Shown in pieces: positions 21,622 through 30,467 of a stretch of 64,000 nucleotides of DNA. Under the pieces are notes generated by a model. That model was not told the DNA's origin. It searched no databases and saw nothing but the letters and a program-made list of their open reading frames with translations. The DNA comes from Streptococcus vicugnae. GTDB taxonomy: Bacteria; Bacillota; Bacilli; Lactobacillales; Streptococcaceae. The translations under genes were made by a program, and so were the position numbers. The stretch spans positions 496,001-560,000 of the forward strand of contig NZ_JAEMHW010000002.1 in NCBI RefSeq assembly GCF_016461705.1, read 5' to 3'. Position 1 is the stretch's first letter. Each line of letters begins with the position of its first letter.

Positions 21622-22664
21622 AGATTTGCAATAATTGCTGCTGTCATTTCTGCTGTTGAGGCTTGACCACCTAAATCACGTGTCAAGATACCTTGATTAA
21701 AGGTTTTATCAACAGCTTCTTCAATCATTTCGGCTCCAGCAAGCTCACCAAAACTTTCACGAAGCATCATAGCAACTGACAAAATCATACTAACTGGGTT
21801 AGCAATCCCTTTTCCAGCAATATCAGGCGCTGAACCATGAATTGGTTCATACAAACTTGGTCCATTTTCTGAATGACTAGCTGAAGGCATAACCCCAAGA
21901 GTACCAGGAAGAACACTTGACTCATCAGAGAGAATATCACCAAATAGATTTTCAGTCACCACAACATCAAAACGTGATGGATTTGTAATCATAATCATAG
22001 CTGCACTATCCACTAATTGGTGCTCCAAAGTGACATCTGGAAATTCTAGAGCTACTTCTTCAGCCACTTTTCGCCACAATTTTGAAGTTGCTAGAACATT
22101 TTGTTTATCAATACTAGTTACTTTTTTACCACGAACTTGAGCCAATTCAAAGGCTTTACGAATGATACGACGAATTTCTTGAGCTGAATAATCATTAATA
22201 TCACGCGCCGCTTCGTCTTCCAGCTTATGTTCACCAAAATAGATACCGCCAGTTAATTCACGAACCACCACAAAATCAACCCCTTCAATACGTTCAGGTT
22301 TCAATGGTGATAGGTGTTTAAGGGCATCAAAGATACGAACTGGACGAATATTAGCAAATAAGTTCAATTCTTTACGAATAGCAAGCAACCCTTGTTCAGG
22401 ACGAACTGTTGCATTATCGTATTTCGGTCCACCAATAGCTGCTAGCAAAATAGCATCTGCAGCTTTAGCAGCATCTAAAGTATCTTTTGGTAGTGGATGT
22501 CCACAAGCGTCAATCCCTGCCCCACCAAAAGGTTTAGCATCAATATCATAATCAAATCCAATTTTATCAGCAACAGCTTCAAGAACTTCTAAGCCTGCTG
22601 CCATAATTTCTGGTCCAATACCATCACCAGCTAAGGTCACAATCTTTTTAGTCATAGTCATCAC
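21618..22664 (-). CDS. leuB: 3-isopropylmalate dehydrogenase
   Basis: NAD-dependent oxidative decarboxylation of 3-isopropylmalate. 348 residues; GDGIGPEI near the N-terminus, substrate arginines in the FANIRPVR block, and the metal/nucleotide block EPIHGSAPDIAGKGIANP. Start choice among GTG 22664, ATG 22661 and ATG 22655 is uncertain; MTKKIVTLAGDGIGPE (22655) is the common start in the family. 40 bp after leuA. Confidence 0.96.
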   Translation of the reverse strand: MMTMTKKIVTLAGDGIGPEIMAAGLEVLEAVADKIGFDYDIDAKPFGGAGIDACGHPLPKDTLDAAKAADAILLAAIGGPKYDNATVRPEQGLLAIRKELNLFANIRPVRIFDALKHLSPLKPERIEGVDFVVVRELTGGIYFGEHKLEDEAARDINDYSAQEIRRIIRKAFELAQVRGKKVTSIDKQNVLATSKLWRKVAEEVALEFPDVTLEHQLVDSAAMIMITNPSRFDVVVTENLFGDILSDESSVLPGTLGVMPSASHSENGPSLYEPIHGSAPDIAGKGIANPVSMILSVAMMLRESFGELAGAEMIEEAVDKTFNQGILTRDLGGQASTAEMTAAIIANL

Positions 22665-22703
22665 TTGCGGGAAAACAAACTGTTCTTCACGCTCTATCCT
22701 TTC

Positions 22704-24269
22704 TTAATCATTTGTAGGCACATCGCGGAATGAAACAGCTTTTCCAATTTCTCCCGCATTTTCTTTTTGTACTAAAGCATTGGCATTAACATACGCAATG
22801 GCACCAGCTTTTAGAACATCAAAATCAATACCTGATGCATTGAAAATAGTACCAGTATCAATATTTTCAATAGAAACTGATACACGAGCTTGTGAATCAA
22901 TACCATCTGTTACAGCATCCATAGTGTAGCTGAGAAGACGAACCTTTTGATTGAAGAATTTATCAACTGCATTATAAATAGCCTCCACAGAACCCTTACC
23001 ATCTGCTGTTACATCAACTTCTTCATCCTCAGCATTAATCATCACCACTTCAGCAGTCACTGTTTCATCTGGATTAGAAGTTAATTTCAAATCACCAAAG
23101 TGGAAACCTTCAGGATTTTCAATTTCTGTACCCGCAACCAAGGCACGAATATCAGCATCTGTAATTTCTGTTTTCTTATCAGCCAATTTTTTGAATTTGC
23201 TAAAGAGTGGTTTGATTTCAGTTTCTTCAAAAGCAATTTCCAATTCTTTTAGTTTTTCAACAAAGGCATGACGACCTGAAAGTTTACCAAGTGGTAGTGA
23301 ATTATGCTTAACACCGACAAGTTCTGGAGTGATGATTTCATAAGTAAGCGGATTTTTAAGCACACCATCTTGGTGAATACCAGATTCGTGTGAGAAGGCA
23401 TTACCACCGACAACTGCTTTGTTTTTAGGAATTGGAATACCTGAGAAACGAGAAATCAATTCTGACGTATTAACTGTTTCATTAAGAACAATATCTGATG
23501 TTGCTTGGTAGTAATCTTCACGAATGTTAAGAGCCACTGCGATTTCTTCAAGAGCAACGTTACCAGCACGTTCACCAATGCCATTAACAGTACCTTCTAC
23601 ACGGCCTGCACCATTTTTAATAGCTGCAAGGGTATTAGCAGTAGCCATACCAAGGTCATCATGACAGTGTGGACTGAAAATAATATCACGGTCAGATTTT
23701 ACATTTTCAATAAGGTATTTAAAAATATTACCGAATTCTTCAGGTGTTGTAAATCCTACAGTATCTGGAATATTGATATATGTAGCACCTGCATCTACTG
23801 CTGTTTGAACAACTTCAAGCAAATAATCAAGCTCCGTACGAGTGGCATCTTCAGGAGAAAACTCTACCACATCAAATTTACTACGCGCATAAGTAACATG
23901 TTCCTTGATAATTTCAAGAATCTCTTCTTTTGTTTTTTTCAGTTTATATTCACGGTGAATTGGACTTGTAGCGATGAAAACGTGACATTGTGGGTATTTA
24001 GCATCTTTCAAGGCTTCATAACAAGCATCAATATCAGATTTCACAGAACGTGCCAAACCTGATACCGCTGTTGTTGTCATAGCTTCTGAAATTTGACGGA
24101 CAGCTTCAAAAGAATCTGGACTAGCAGCTGGGAATCCTGCTTCAATAGAAGCAATGCCCCATTTTTCAAGTTGCTTAGCAATCGCAACTTTTTCTTTAAC
24201 AGAGAAATTCACGCCAGGCGTTTGTTCACCGTCACGAAGAGTGGTATCAAGAAATTCAACTTTACGCAT
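22704..24269 (-). CDS. leuA: 2-isopropylmalate synthase
   Basis: Committed step of leucine synthesis: condenses acetyl-CoA with 2-oxoisovalerate. 521 residues; HMGL-like TIM barrel with [13 protein letters not shown], the metal-binding HCHDDLGMA and GNVALEEI, then a C-terminal LeuA allosteric domain (about 380-515) that binds leucine for feedback inhibition. AGAGG precedes the ATG. First structural gene behind the leucine attenuator and CodY box. Confidence 0.98.
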   Translation of the reverse strand: MRKVEFLDTTLRDGEQTPGVNFSVKEKVAIAKQLEKWGIASIEAGFPAASPDSFEAVRQISEAMTTTAVSGLARSVKSDIDACYEALKDAKYPQCHVFIATSPIHREYKLKKTKEEILEIIKEHVTYARSKFDVVEFSPEDATRTELDYLLEVVQTAVDAGATYINIPDTVGFTTPEEFGNIFKYLIENVKSDRDIIFSPHCHDDLGMATANTLAAIKNGAGRVEGTVNGIGERAGNVALEEIAVALNIREDYYQATSDIVLNETVNTSELISRFSGIPIPKNKAVVGGNAFSHESGIHQDGVLKNPLTYEIITPELVGVKHNSLPLGKLSGRHAFVEKLKELEIAFEETEIKPLFSKFKKLADKKTEITDADIRALVAGTEIENPEGFHFGDLKLTSNPDETVTAEVVMINAEDEEVDVTADGKGSVEAIYNAVDKFFNQKVRLLSYTMDAVTDGIDSQARVSVSIENIDTGTIFNASGIDFDVLKAGAIAYVNANALVQKENAGEIGKAVSFRDVPTND

Positions 24270-24305
24270 AGTAACCTCTTTCTAATTCTAGCAAAAACAT
24301 TAATA

Positions 24306-24354
24306 TAAAAATAAAAACATCTCACGGTCAAGCGAGATGTTTTTATCCCGCTTG
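24306..24354 (-). terminator. leu attenuator: terminator with competing antiterminator
   Basis: Minus strand: terminator stem AAAAACATCTC with GAGATGTTTTT (24313-24323 and 24334-24344) followed by TATTTTT. The competing pairing is CAAGCGGGA (24346-24354) with TCTCGCTTG (24329-24337), which would remove the lower arm of the terminator. A further hairpin (CTAGTGC with GCATTAG, 24371-24389) overlaps the leader-peptide stop codon. This is the classical layout of ribosome-mediated attenuation. Confidence 0.8.
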
Positions 24355-24386
24355 GTAAGCCAAACAGGACTAATGCTTTTTCTGCA

Positions 24387-24434
24387 CTAGCCCTCATTAC
24401 GCAATAGCAAGACTGTCATTGTTGCGAATGTCAT
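24387..24434 (-). CDS. leucine leader peptide (15 aa)
   Basis: Short frame MTFATMTVLLLRNEG ending in TAG, placed between the leu promoter and the attenuator. It holds three consecutive leucine codons (TTG CTA TTG, 24402-24410) about 20 nt before the first attenuator hairpin, as needed for ribosome stalling when Leu-tRNA is short. Its ATG overlaps the TGA of a preceding 10-codon frame, so initiation may be by coupling. The peptide itself is not expected to have a function. Confidence 0.75.
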   Translation of the reverse strand: MTFATMTVLLLRNEG

Positions 24435-24463
24435 TGACTTATTTTCCCTTCGATGTTTTTCAT
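24431..24463 (-). CDS. 10-codon ORF at the 5' end of the leu transcript
   Basis: MKNIEGKISQ then TGA. Its ATG lies about 2 nt after the predicted transcription start, so it would be read by leaderless initiation, and its stop overlaps the ATG of the leucine leader peptide (ATGA). It may serve to deliver ribosomes to the leader peptide. It contains no leucine codon. Inference from position only. Confidence 0.4.
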   Translation of the reverse strand: MKNIEGKISQ

Positions 24464-24471
24464 TTTTTAAC

Positions 24472-24500
24472 ATAATACCCCTTTCTAAGCTAAAAGTCAA
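24472..24500 (-). promoter_or_regulatory. leu operon promoter
   Basis: TTGACT (24495-24500), 17-bp spacer, TATTAT (24472-24477) on the minus strand. Start site about 24465. Confidence 0.82.
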
Positions 24501-24521
24501 CAGAATAATCTCAATAAAATA

Positions 24522-24536
24522 AATTTTCTGAAAATA
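24522..24536. promoter_or_regulatory. CodY box upstream of the leu promoter
   Basis: AATTTTCTGAAAATA matches the CodY consensus AATTTTCWGAAAATT at 14 of 15 positions and lies just upstream of the leu -35. CodY represses branched-chain amino-acid genes when isoleucine/GTP are plentiful in related bacteria; binding here is inferred. Confidence 0.8.
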
Positions 24537-24541
24537 ATTTC

Positions 24542-24571
24542 AAAAAAGTAAAAGAGCTGGTTTTCCAGCCC
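24542..24571 (-). terminator. udk terminator
   Basis: GGCTGG and CCAGCT pair over an AAAA loop on the minus strand, followed by TTTTACTTTTTT, immediately after the udk stop. Confidence 0.85.
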
Positions 24572-24576
24572 TTCAC

Positions 24577-25209
24577 TTATTCTTCGTTATCTTTCAAAAT
24601 TGCAGCAATTTTAGTATTGATAAGGTCGATTGCGACAACATTTGAAGCACCTTCTGGGATGATGATGTCTGCATAACGTTTTGTTGGTTCGATGAATTGA
24701 TGGAACATTGGTTTAACCACTGATGTATATTGTTCGATAACACTATCAAGGCTACGTCCACGTTCTTCCATATCACGTTTGATACGACGGATAATACGGA
24801 TATCATCATCAGTGTCAACAAAAAGTTTAATATCCATCAAATCACGAAGACGTTTGTCTTCAAGAACCAAGATACCTTCAACGATGATAACATCTTGAGG
24901 TTCTTGACGATATGTTTTTTCACTACGAGTGTGTAGTGTGTAGTCGTAAATTGGAATATCTACTGGGCGACCTGCAATCAATTCATTGATGTGTTCAATC
25001 ATCAAATCAGTATCAAAAGCAAGTGGGTGGTCATAGTTAGTTGATACACGTTCTTCAAAAGTCAAGTGGCTTTGATCTTTATAGTAAGAATCGTGTTGAA
25101 TCATAGCAATTTTTTGATCTTGGAAATTTGCCAAAATTGCTTTAGAAACGCTGGTTTTTCCGCCTCCAGAACCACCAGTCACACCAATAATAATAGGTTT
25201 TTTACGCAT
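24577..25209 (-). CDS. udk: uridine kinase
   Basis: Pyrimidine salvage: phosphorylates uridine and cytidine to UMP and CMP. 210 residues, P-loop [17 protein letters not shown] (about 9-25), substrate block [15 protein letters not shown], and [16 protein letters not shown] precedes the ATG. Monocistronic, with a terminator directly downstream. Confidence 0.96.
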   Translation of the reverse strand: MRKKPIIIGVTGGSGGGKTSVSKAILANFQDQKIAMIQHDSYYKDQSHLTFEERVSTNYDHPLAFDTDLMIEHINELIAGRPVDIPIYDYTLHTRSEKTYRQEPQDVIIVEGILVLEDKRLRDLMDIKLFVDTDDDIRIIRRIKRDMEERGRSLDSVIEQYTSVVKPMFHQFIEPTKRYADIIIPEGASNVVAIDLINTKIAAILKDNEE

Positions 25210-25323
25210 TTATTACTCCAAATAAAAAATATTTCCTATCTATTCTACTACTTTTTCCAAATTTTTCAAACATTGAAATCCCTTACTTTCCCTTTAAATA
25301 AAAAAACTTCGCTTTTTCTATGT

Positions 25324-25329
25324 TATAAT
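25324..25329 (+). promoter_or_regulatory. -10 box of the RNA helicase gene
   Basis: TGTTATAAT, an extended -10, lies about 35 bp before the start; AAAGGA follows as a ribosome-binding site, so this gene has a normal leader. Confidence 0.6.
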
Positions 25330-25363
25330 GAAATAAAGATTTAAAACATAGAAAAGGAAAACT

Positions 25364-26449
25364 ATGATTTCACAATTTCCATCTGTCTGGCAAGACCAAC
25401 TAAAAAATGCTGGCTTTACAGAATTAACAGACATTCAAAAACAAGTTTTTGAACCCATTTCACAAGGAGATAATCTACTTGGCATCAGTCCAACAGGGAC
25501 TGGTAAAACCTTGGCTTATCTATTTCCAGCATTATTAAAACTAAAACCTAAAAAGTCTCAACAATTGCTAATTTTAGCTCCAAATACAGAGTTAGCTGGG
25601 CAAATTTTTGAGGTTACAAAAACATGGGCTGAACCTCTCAATCTGTCAACTCAACTCTTCATCTCTGGTTCTAGTCAAAAACGTCAAATCGAACGTTTGA
25701 AAAAAGGTCCTGAAATTCTTATCGGAACACCAGGTCGCGTCTTTGAATTAGTTAAACTCAAAAAAACTAAGATGATGAATGTTGATACCATCATCTTAGA
25801 TGAATTTGACGAATTACTTAGTGATTCACAGTACCACTTTGTTGAAAACATCATTCACCGTGTTCCACGTGACCATCAAATGATTTACATGAGTGCAACA
25901 GATAAAGTTGATCCTGAGGTTCTTGCTGAAAATACTTTAACCATTGACCTTTCTGATCAAACATTAGATCAAATTGCTCACTACTACATCTCTGTTGATA
26001 AGCGTGATCGTCTAGAATTACTTCGTAAATTCTCAAATATTCCAGAATTTCGCGGTTTAGTCTTCTTCAACAGCTTATCTGATTTAGGAGCTGCTGAGGA
26101 ACGTCTTCAATTTAACAATGTTCAAGCTGTTTCACTGGCTTCTGATATTAACGTGAAGTTCCGTAAAGTTATTCTTGAAAAATTCAAAAACCACGAACTC
26201 TCATTACTTCTTGCTACTGATCTTGTCGCACGCGGCATTGACATTGAAAACCTTGAATATGTTATCAACTTCGACCTTGCTCGTGACAAAGAAACTTACA
26301 CACACCGTGCTGGACGAACAGGACGTATGGGGAAAGCTGGTGTCGTGATTACCTTTATCACACACAAAGAAGAATTGAAAAAACTGAAAAAATACGCTCC
26401 TGTCTCAGAAGTTTACCTCAAGAAACAAGAAATTCATTTAAAAAAATAA
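25364..26449 (+). CDS. DEAD-box-type RNA helicase (compact)
   Basis: ATP-dependent RNA helicase of 361 residues: Q motif FTELTDIQKQVF, motif I SPTGTGKT (42-49), motif Ia APNTELAGQ, motif Ib GTPGR, motif II DEFD (146-149, in place of the usual DEAD), motif III SAT (177-179), and C-terminal motifs LLATDLVARGID and HRAGRTGR. No C-terminal extension or RNA-binding tail follows the two RecA domains. Probably acts in ribosome assembly or RNA turnover; the exact orthologue is uncertain. Confidence 0.9.
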   Translation: MISQFPSVWQDQLKNAGFTELTDIQKQVFEPISQGDNLLGISPTGTGKTLAYLFPALLKLKPKKSQQLLILAPNTELAGQIFEVTKTWAEPLNLSTQLFISGSSQKRQIERLKKGPEILIGTPGRVFELVKLKKTKMMNVDTIILDEFDELLSDSQYHFVENIIHRVPRDHQMIYMSATDKVDPEVLAENTLTIDLSDQTLDQIAHYYISVDKRDRLELLRKFSNIPEFRGLVFFNSLSDLGAAEERLQFNNVQAVSLASDINVKFRKVILEKFKNHELSLLLATDLVARGIDIENLEYVINFDLARDKETYTHRAGRTGRMGKAGVVITFITHKEELKKLKKYAPVSEVYLKKQEIHLKK

Positions 26450-26454
26450 AATAG

Positions 26455-26500
26455 TAAGCTAAAGAAGCTGAGACAAAAGTCCTCAGCTTCTTTATTTATA
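26455..26500 (+). terminator. terminator after the RNA helicase gene
   Basis: AAAGAAGCTGAG (26461-26472) pairs perfectly with CTCAGCTTCTTT (26482-26493) over a 9-nt loop, followed by an AT-rich tail. Confidence 0.88.
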
Positions 26501-26858
26501 TAGTTATTGTTTACAAGACGCAGTAGTTGAGTGGGTTCTAATACGCTTATAAATCAGCCTTTACAACCCTTTTGACATCAAGCTACGCTTGACTTCATTT
26601 CCAACCTCAAAAGGTTTCCCAAACCTTTTGAGCCATGCGGGGGTGAGTTAAAAAGGTTCGGTGAACCTTTTTAATCGGGAAATAAAACTTACGGAGTAAG
26701 TGTCAAAAACGGTCTGGGAATAGACCGTTTTAGGTCAGCAACAAGAAATTAAGACTTGCTGAGGAATCGAATTTCTACGAAATTACTAATTCGCTTTTTA
26801 ATTTTTAGGCTCATGAATAAAATCTCCACTGGAGACTTTATTTGTCTCACTCCCTTTC
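26494..26858. repeat. non-coding spacer made of serial hairpins
   Basis: No gene is seen in this 365-bp gap between two convergent genes. It holds at least five compact hairpins in series: 26578-26592 (6-bp stem, 3-nt loop), 26606-26632 (12-bp perfect stem, 3-nt loop), 26648-26674 (12-bp perfect stem, 3-nt loop), 26706-26731 (10-bp stem, 6-nt loop) and 26816-26842 (12-bp stem with one mismatch, 3-nt loop), plus two looser ones (26736-26761, 26768-26793). The last may serve as the pckA terminator. Nature unknown; a mosaic repeat element is possible. Confidence 0.7.
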
Positions 26859-28502
26859 TTATTTCAAATTATTAATAACTCTTTCCAAACGTGAAATAGC
26901 TTCAACTGGCAAGGCAAGTTTTGGATTATTTTGATTGAAAGATAACAAATAATTCAAACGGAATTGCATACGTGAACGGATGAGTTGTTTGTATTTATTA
27001 TCAAAATCGTGAATAGGATATTCAGATAAATCTAAATACTCAAATCCTTCAATTGGACCAAAATCTTTAAATTCTGTATTGCCATCGACAATTTTTTCAA
27101 TTATGCCAAGAGAAACTTCTTTTGGAATACTTTGTCCCATATAAGTTCCGGTATTAATGATATAACAATCAACATCTCCTTCAAATAATGAACGGAATTT
27201 TTGATAATCCTCAACCAAAGGATAAACTCTAAATGGATTAGCAAATGGTTCAATGACAAGTGTTTGTTTATTGCCTTCGATGTTTTCTGCACTTGAACGT
27301 TTGGTCATTAAGGTACAACCCATCGTAGCTGCCATCAGAGGATCATTAATCTTAATCAATGGAGGTAGTGAATCGTCTTTCATAATCCAGAAGATAGCAT
27401 TAATTGGCTCTTCAATATGATCGACACGATTTGGCGTTGCGAAACGAGACTTAACCGTTCGACCATTACCGTTTCGAATGTCTTCTGTCATCAATTTCTT
27501 ACGACCATTTTCATCCAAAGTAACCCCACAATTTTGTACTGTTACAAAGAAATCTTGTTCTGGGTGTCCAGTTGGATAATCATTAGTTTTATCAAAATAT
27601 GAAGGTTCCAATGCAATAGATGAACCATCTTTTTCTGAAATAACAAAAGCATCATCATGCAAAACTTTGATATCATATTTACCATTGTGCTTAGCATGAG
27701 TTAGAGTAGATTTTCCTGAACCAGATAAACCAAAGAATGATGCCACATAGTCATTTCCATCTTCCTTACCTTGGAAAATCTTCAAACCACCATGGCAAGA
27801 AACATAGCCATTACGAGCCGCTGTCCCCCAAGCAAGTGTCAAAGTAGCTTTTTTCAACTCACCAAAATAATTAAGCCCCAGAATAGCAACACAGTTATGG
27901 TTAGTATCAAAATAAACTAGACCATCTGGATAAGCTGGATGAGACCATTTAGGATCAAAGAACACAAAAATATCATCTTCATCGTAAGATTTAGAGACTT
28001 TCAAACGATTCTTAAACTCTTCATCCAAAATTTGGAAATTTAATAACCATGAATAAAGATTGTTAATCTCTTCTTCTGGTACCATCAAATGAGCACGTAC
28101 CATAAATTCTTCATCTAACCCTACAATAGCATCAGCTTTGTAAAATTGACGACGGTGCGCTTGATAAACTGCACTTCTGACAATAGACAAGAGACGTTCA
28201 TCTTCATCTTCATCTTGACCAAAAATACGGCGTGCTTTAGCTGTTCGTCCAACCACAGCACCAGAATTTGTTAACAACACACGAGCATAGGAAGGCAGTC
28301 CCAATTCCTTAGTATGAATGACAGGCATGTCTAAAATCACTGTACCTGCAGCATTTGAAGCCAGTTGATATGCCTCTTCTAAGGTTTTAATTGGGTGAAC
28401 CTGGTTTTCATAAAATGCTGTTTCGACAATAGTTTTTAATGCAGAAAAATACGGACTTGATTTGCGCATTTCTAAAGTTGAAAATTGATTACGTGTTACC
28501 AT
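26859..28502 (-). CDS. pckA: phosphoenolpyruvate carboxykinase (ATP)
   Basis: Interconverts oxaloacetate + ATP and PEP + CO2. 547 residues with the ATP-PCK P-loop GLSGSGKST (258-266), the metal/oxaloacetate segment LTLAWGTAARNGYVSCHGGL and KVLHDDAFVI (kinase-2-like). AGGAGG lies 6 nt before the ATG. Streptococci of the bovis group are known to carry this enzyme; it may supply oxaloacetate for aspartate and the citrate branch or run in gluconeogenic direction. The promoter overlaps a full cre match, so glucose repression by CcpA is likely. Confidence 0.95.
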   Translation of the reverse strand: MVTRNQFSTLEMRKSSPYFSALKTIVETAFYENQVHPIKTLEEAYQLASNAAGTVILDMPVIHTKELGLPSYARVLLTNSGAVVGRTAKARRIFGQDEDEDERLLSIVRSAVYQAHRRQFYKADAIVGLDEEFMVRAHLMVPEEEINNLYSWLLNFQILDEEFKNRLKVSKSYDEDDIFVFFDPKWSHPAYPDGLVYFDTNHNCVAILGLNYFGELKKATLTLAWGTAARNGYVSCHGGLKIFQGKEDGNDYVASFFGLSGSGKSTLTHAKHNGKYDIKVLHDDAFVISEKDGSSIALEPSYFDKTNDYPTGHPEQDFFVTVQNCGVTLDENGRKKLMTEDIRNGNGRTVKSRFATPNRVDHIEEPINAIFWIMKDDSLPPLIKINDPLMAATMGCTLMTKRSSAENIEGNKQTLVIEPFANPFRVYPLVEDYQKFRSLFEGDVDCYIINTGTYMGQSIPKEVSLGIIEKIVDGNTEFKDFGPIEGFEYLDLSEYPIHDFDNKYKQLIRSRMQFRLNYLLSFNQNNPKLALPVEAISRLERVINNLK

Positions 28503-28531
28503 TTTCTACCTCCTATTGTATGGTTAATTTC

Positions 28532-28559
28532 ATTCTACCAAAAAAGTATGCGTTTTCAT
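28532..28559 (-). promoter_or_regulatory. pckA promoter overlapped by a cre site
   Basis: On the minus strand ATGAAAACGCATACT (28545-28559) satisfies every defined position of the cre consensus WTGNAANCGNWNNCW. It covers the weak -35 (ATGAAA), 17 bp before an extended -10, TGGTAGAAT (TAGAAT at 28532-28537). A CcpA complex here would block polymerase. Confidence 0.8.
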
Positions 28560-28645
28560 AATTAAAAGTGTGAAAATATTAGAAAAAAGAAATAATTTCT
28601 AAAAATTTTCAAAAAAAGAACAACTTCCCTTCCTTCTATTTCTGA

Positions 28646-28681
28646 AAAAACAAAAAGGCTAGAACAATGTTCTAACCTTTT
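28646..28681 (-). terminator. gapN terminator
   Basis: AAAGGTTAGAAC and TTCTAGCCTTT pair on the minus strand, followed by TTGTTTTTT, right after the gapN stop. Confidence 0.88.
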
Positions 28682-28686
28682 ATCTA

Positions 28687-30117
28687 TTATTTGGCAATAT
28701 CAAATACAGTAGATTTGACAGTTGTCATAGCTTCAATTGAATATTTCACACCTTGTGTTCCAGCACCAGATTTTTTAGCACCAAGGAATGGGAAGTTATC
28801 TGTACCACGTTGTGTTTTGTTGTTAATGTGAACAGTACCCACTTCAAGTTGTTCAGCAATCTTGAATGCCAATGGGAAGTTGTTTGTAAATACAGAAGCT
28901 TGAAGACCGTATTCAGATTTGTTTGAAATTTCGATAGCTTCTTCAACTGAGTTCACACGGATAAATGGAAGGACTGGACCAAATGGTTCTTCCCAAGCCA
29001 AGCGCATATCAGTTGTAACGTTATCGAACAAGACTGGGCTGATAAGGTTACCTTCACGTTTGAATGAAATAACTTCTTTAGCACCTTTTTCTTGAGCATC
29101 TTTGATAAGACCTTCAACGTAATCAGCTGCTTTTGTATCAATAAGTGGAGTGATATCAGCGTTATCTTCTGGCATACCAACAGTCAAGTTGTTAACAAGT
29201 GCAGAAACTTTTTCAACTAATTTGTCAGCAATGCTATCCATAACAAGAACACGTTTTACAGCTGTACAACGTTGTCCTGAGTATCCATAAGCACCAGCAA
29301 CGATGTTTTTAGCAGCCAAGTCAAGATCAGCATCTTCAAGGATGATAGCTGAGTCTTTACCACCAAGTTCAAGCATGATTGGACGCATACCAGCTAAATG
29401 ACCAATGTGTTCACCAACTGGTGTAGAACCTGTAAAGTTAATGTAGTTAACAGCTTCATGTTCTACAATGTAGTCACCGATAACTGAACCACGTCCTGTG
29501 ATTGTATTGAAGACACCTGCAGGAAGTCCAGCTTCAGCAAATGCTTCAGCCAAAAGAAGACCTGAGATAGAACCTTGCGTAGGTGGTTTAAGGGCAACAA
29601 CGTTCCCTGAAATAAGGGCAGGAGCAATCTTAGAACCTGCAAGGTTGATTGGGTAGTTAAATGGTGAAATAGCAAGTACCAATCCTACTGGTTCGCGACG
29701 AACAATAGCGATTTTTTTCTTGCTTGCTGGATCAAAGCTTCCACCTTCAAGAACTTCACCTTCAAGACGTACGCCTTCTTCAGCAGCATAGTTAATGATT
29801 TCAGCAGTACGGATAACTTCTCCAACAGCTGATTTGTAACCTTTAGCAATTTCTTTTGAAAGAACAGCACCGATTTTTTCAGCGTCACGTACCAAAATAT
29901 CAGCTGCTTTGTGAAGGTATTCAGCACGTTCAACATATGAAAGTGCACGCCATGCTTTTTGAGCTGCTTTAGCTGATGCATATACATAGTCAACTTCTTC
30001 TTGGCTCATTGCAGGAACAGAACCAAGTTCTTCACCAGTTGCGGGAGCGTAAATTTTGATTTCTTCTTTAGAAAGTTTCCACTCACCGTTGACGTAATTT
30101 TTATATTGTTTAGTCAA
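28687..30117 (-). CDS. gapN: NADP-dependent non-phosphorylating glyceraldehyde-3-phosphate dehydrogenase
   Basis: Oxidises glyceraldehyde-3-phosphate straight to 3-phosphoglycerate with NADP+, the main NADPH source in streptococci that lack a full oxidative pentose phosphate pathway. 476 residues of aldehyde-dehydrogenase fold; catalytic Cys284 (SGQRCTAVKR) and general base Glu250 (MLELGGKD) are at the same numbers as in the S. mutans enzyme. The start is a TTG (MTKQYKNY...) 7 nt after AAAGGAG; no ATG is nearby. Own promoter and terminator. Confidence 0.97.
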   Translation of the reverse strand: MTKQYKNYVNGEWKLSKEEIKIYAPATGEELGSVPAMSQEEVDYVYASAKAAQKAWRALSYVERAEYLHKAADILVRDAEKIGAVLSKEIAKGYKSAVGEVIRTAEIINYAAEEGVRLEGEVLEGGSFDPASKKKIAIVRREPVGLVLAISPFNYPINLAGSKIAPALISGNVVALKPPTQGSISGLLLAEAFAEAGLPAGVFNTITGRGSVIGDYIVEHEAVNYINFTGSTPVGEHIGHLAGMRPIMLELGGKDSAIILEDADLDLAAKNIVAGAYGYSGQRCTAVKRVLVMDSIADKLVEKVSALVNNLTVGMPEDNADITPLIDTKAADYVEGLIKDAQEKGAKEVISFKREGNLISPVLFDNVTTDMRLAWEEPFGPVLPFIRVNSVEEAIEISNKSEYGLQASVFTNNFPLAFKIAEQLEVGTVHINNKTQRGTDNFPFLGAKKSGAGTQGVKYSIEAMTTVKSTVFDIAK

Positions 30118-30147
30118 GTGATATCTCCTTTTAAATGTGATAACTCC

Positions 30148-30175
30148 ATTTTATCACTTTTTTAACTTTTTTCAA
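30148..30175 (-). promoter_or_regulatory. gapN promoter
   Basis: TTGAAA (30170-30175), 16-bp spacer, TGATAAAAT with -10 TAAAAT at 30148-30153 on the minus strand. The rest of the gap up to 30420 is very AT-rich and shows no gene. Confidence 0.65.
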
Positions 30176-30423
30176 TATTTAAACACAAAAAAAGTCTGAA
30201 AATTTAGACAAAAACTTTGTACCGTCAAATAGTTATAATTATAAAATATCTAACAAAATGAGAAAAGTCCTCTAATTCCTACATATGTTTTGCTATAATC
30301 AGAATTTAGAGAATTTTTTCAATTGATCAAAATTTTGTTTTTATAATTTTTTTGTATATTTTCCATTAGAAAAAATATTATACTTTTGATTTGATTTAGG
30401 TAAAATCTTTAAAATTTTAACAT

Positions 30424-30456
30424 TAAAAAAAGCTTTTAACAAAATGTTAAAAGCTT
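30424..30456 (-). terminator. ptsHI terminator
   Basis: AAGCTTTTAACA and TGTTAAAAGCTT form a perfect 12-bp stem with a 3-nt loop and a seven-T tail on the minus strand, 12 bp after ptsI. Confidence 0.93.
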
Positions 30457-30467
30457 CCTCATGTTAA

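Noticed and set aside
28595..28620. CodY-like AATTTTCAAAAAAAG upstream of pckA
   Set aside because: Only about 12 of 15 matches in a very AT-rich stretch.
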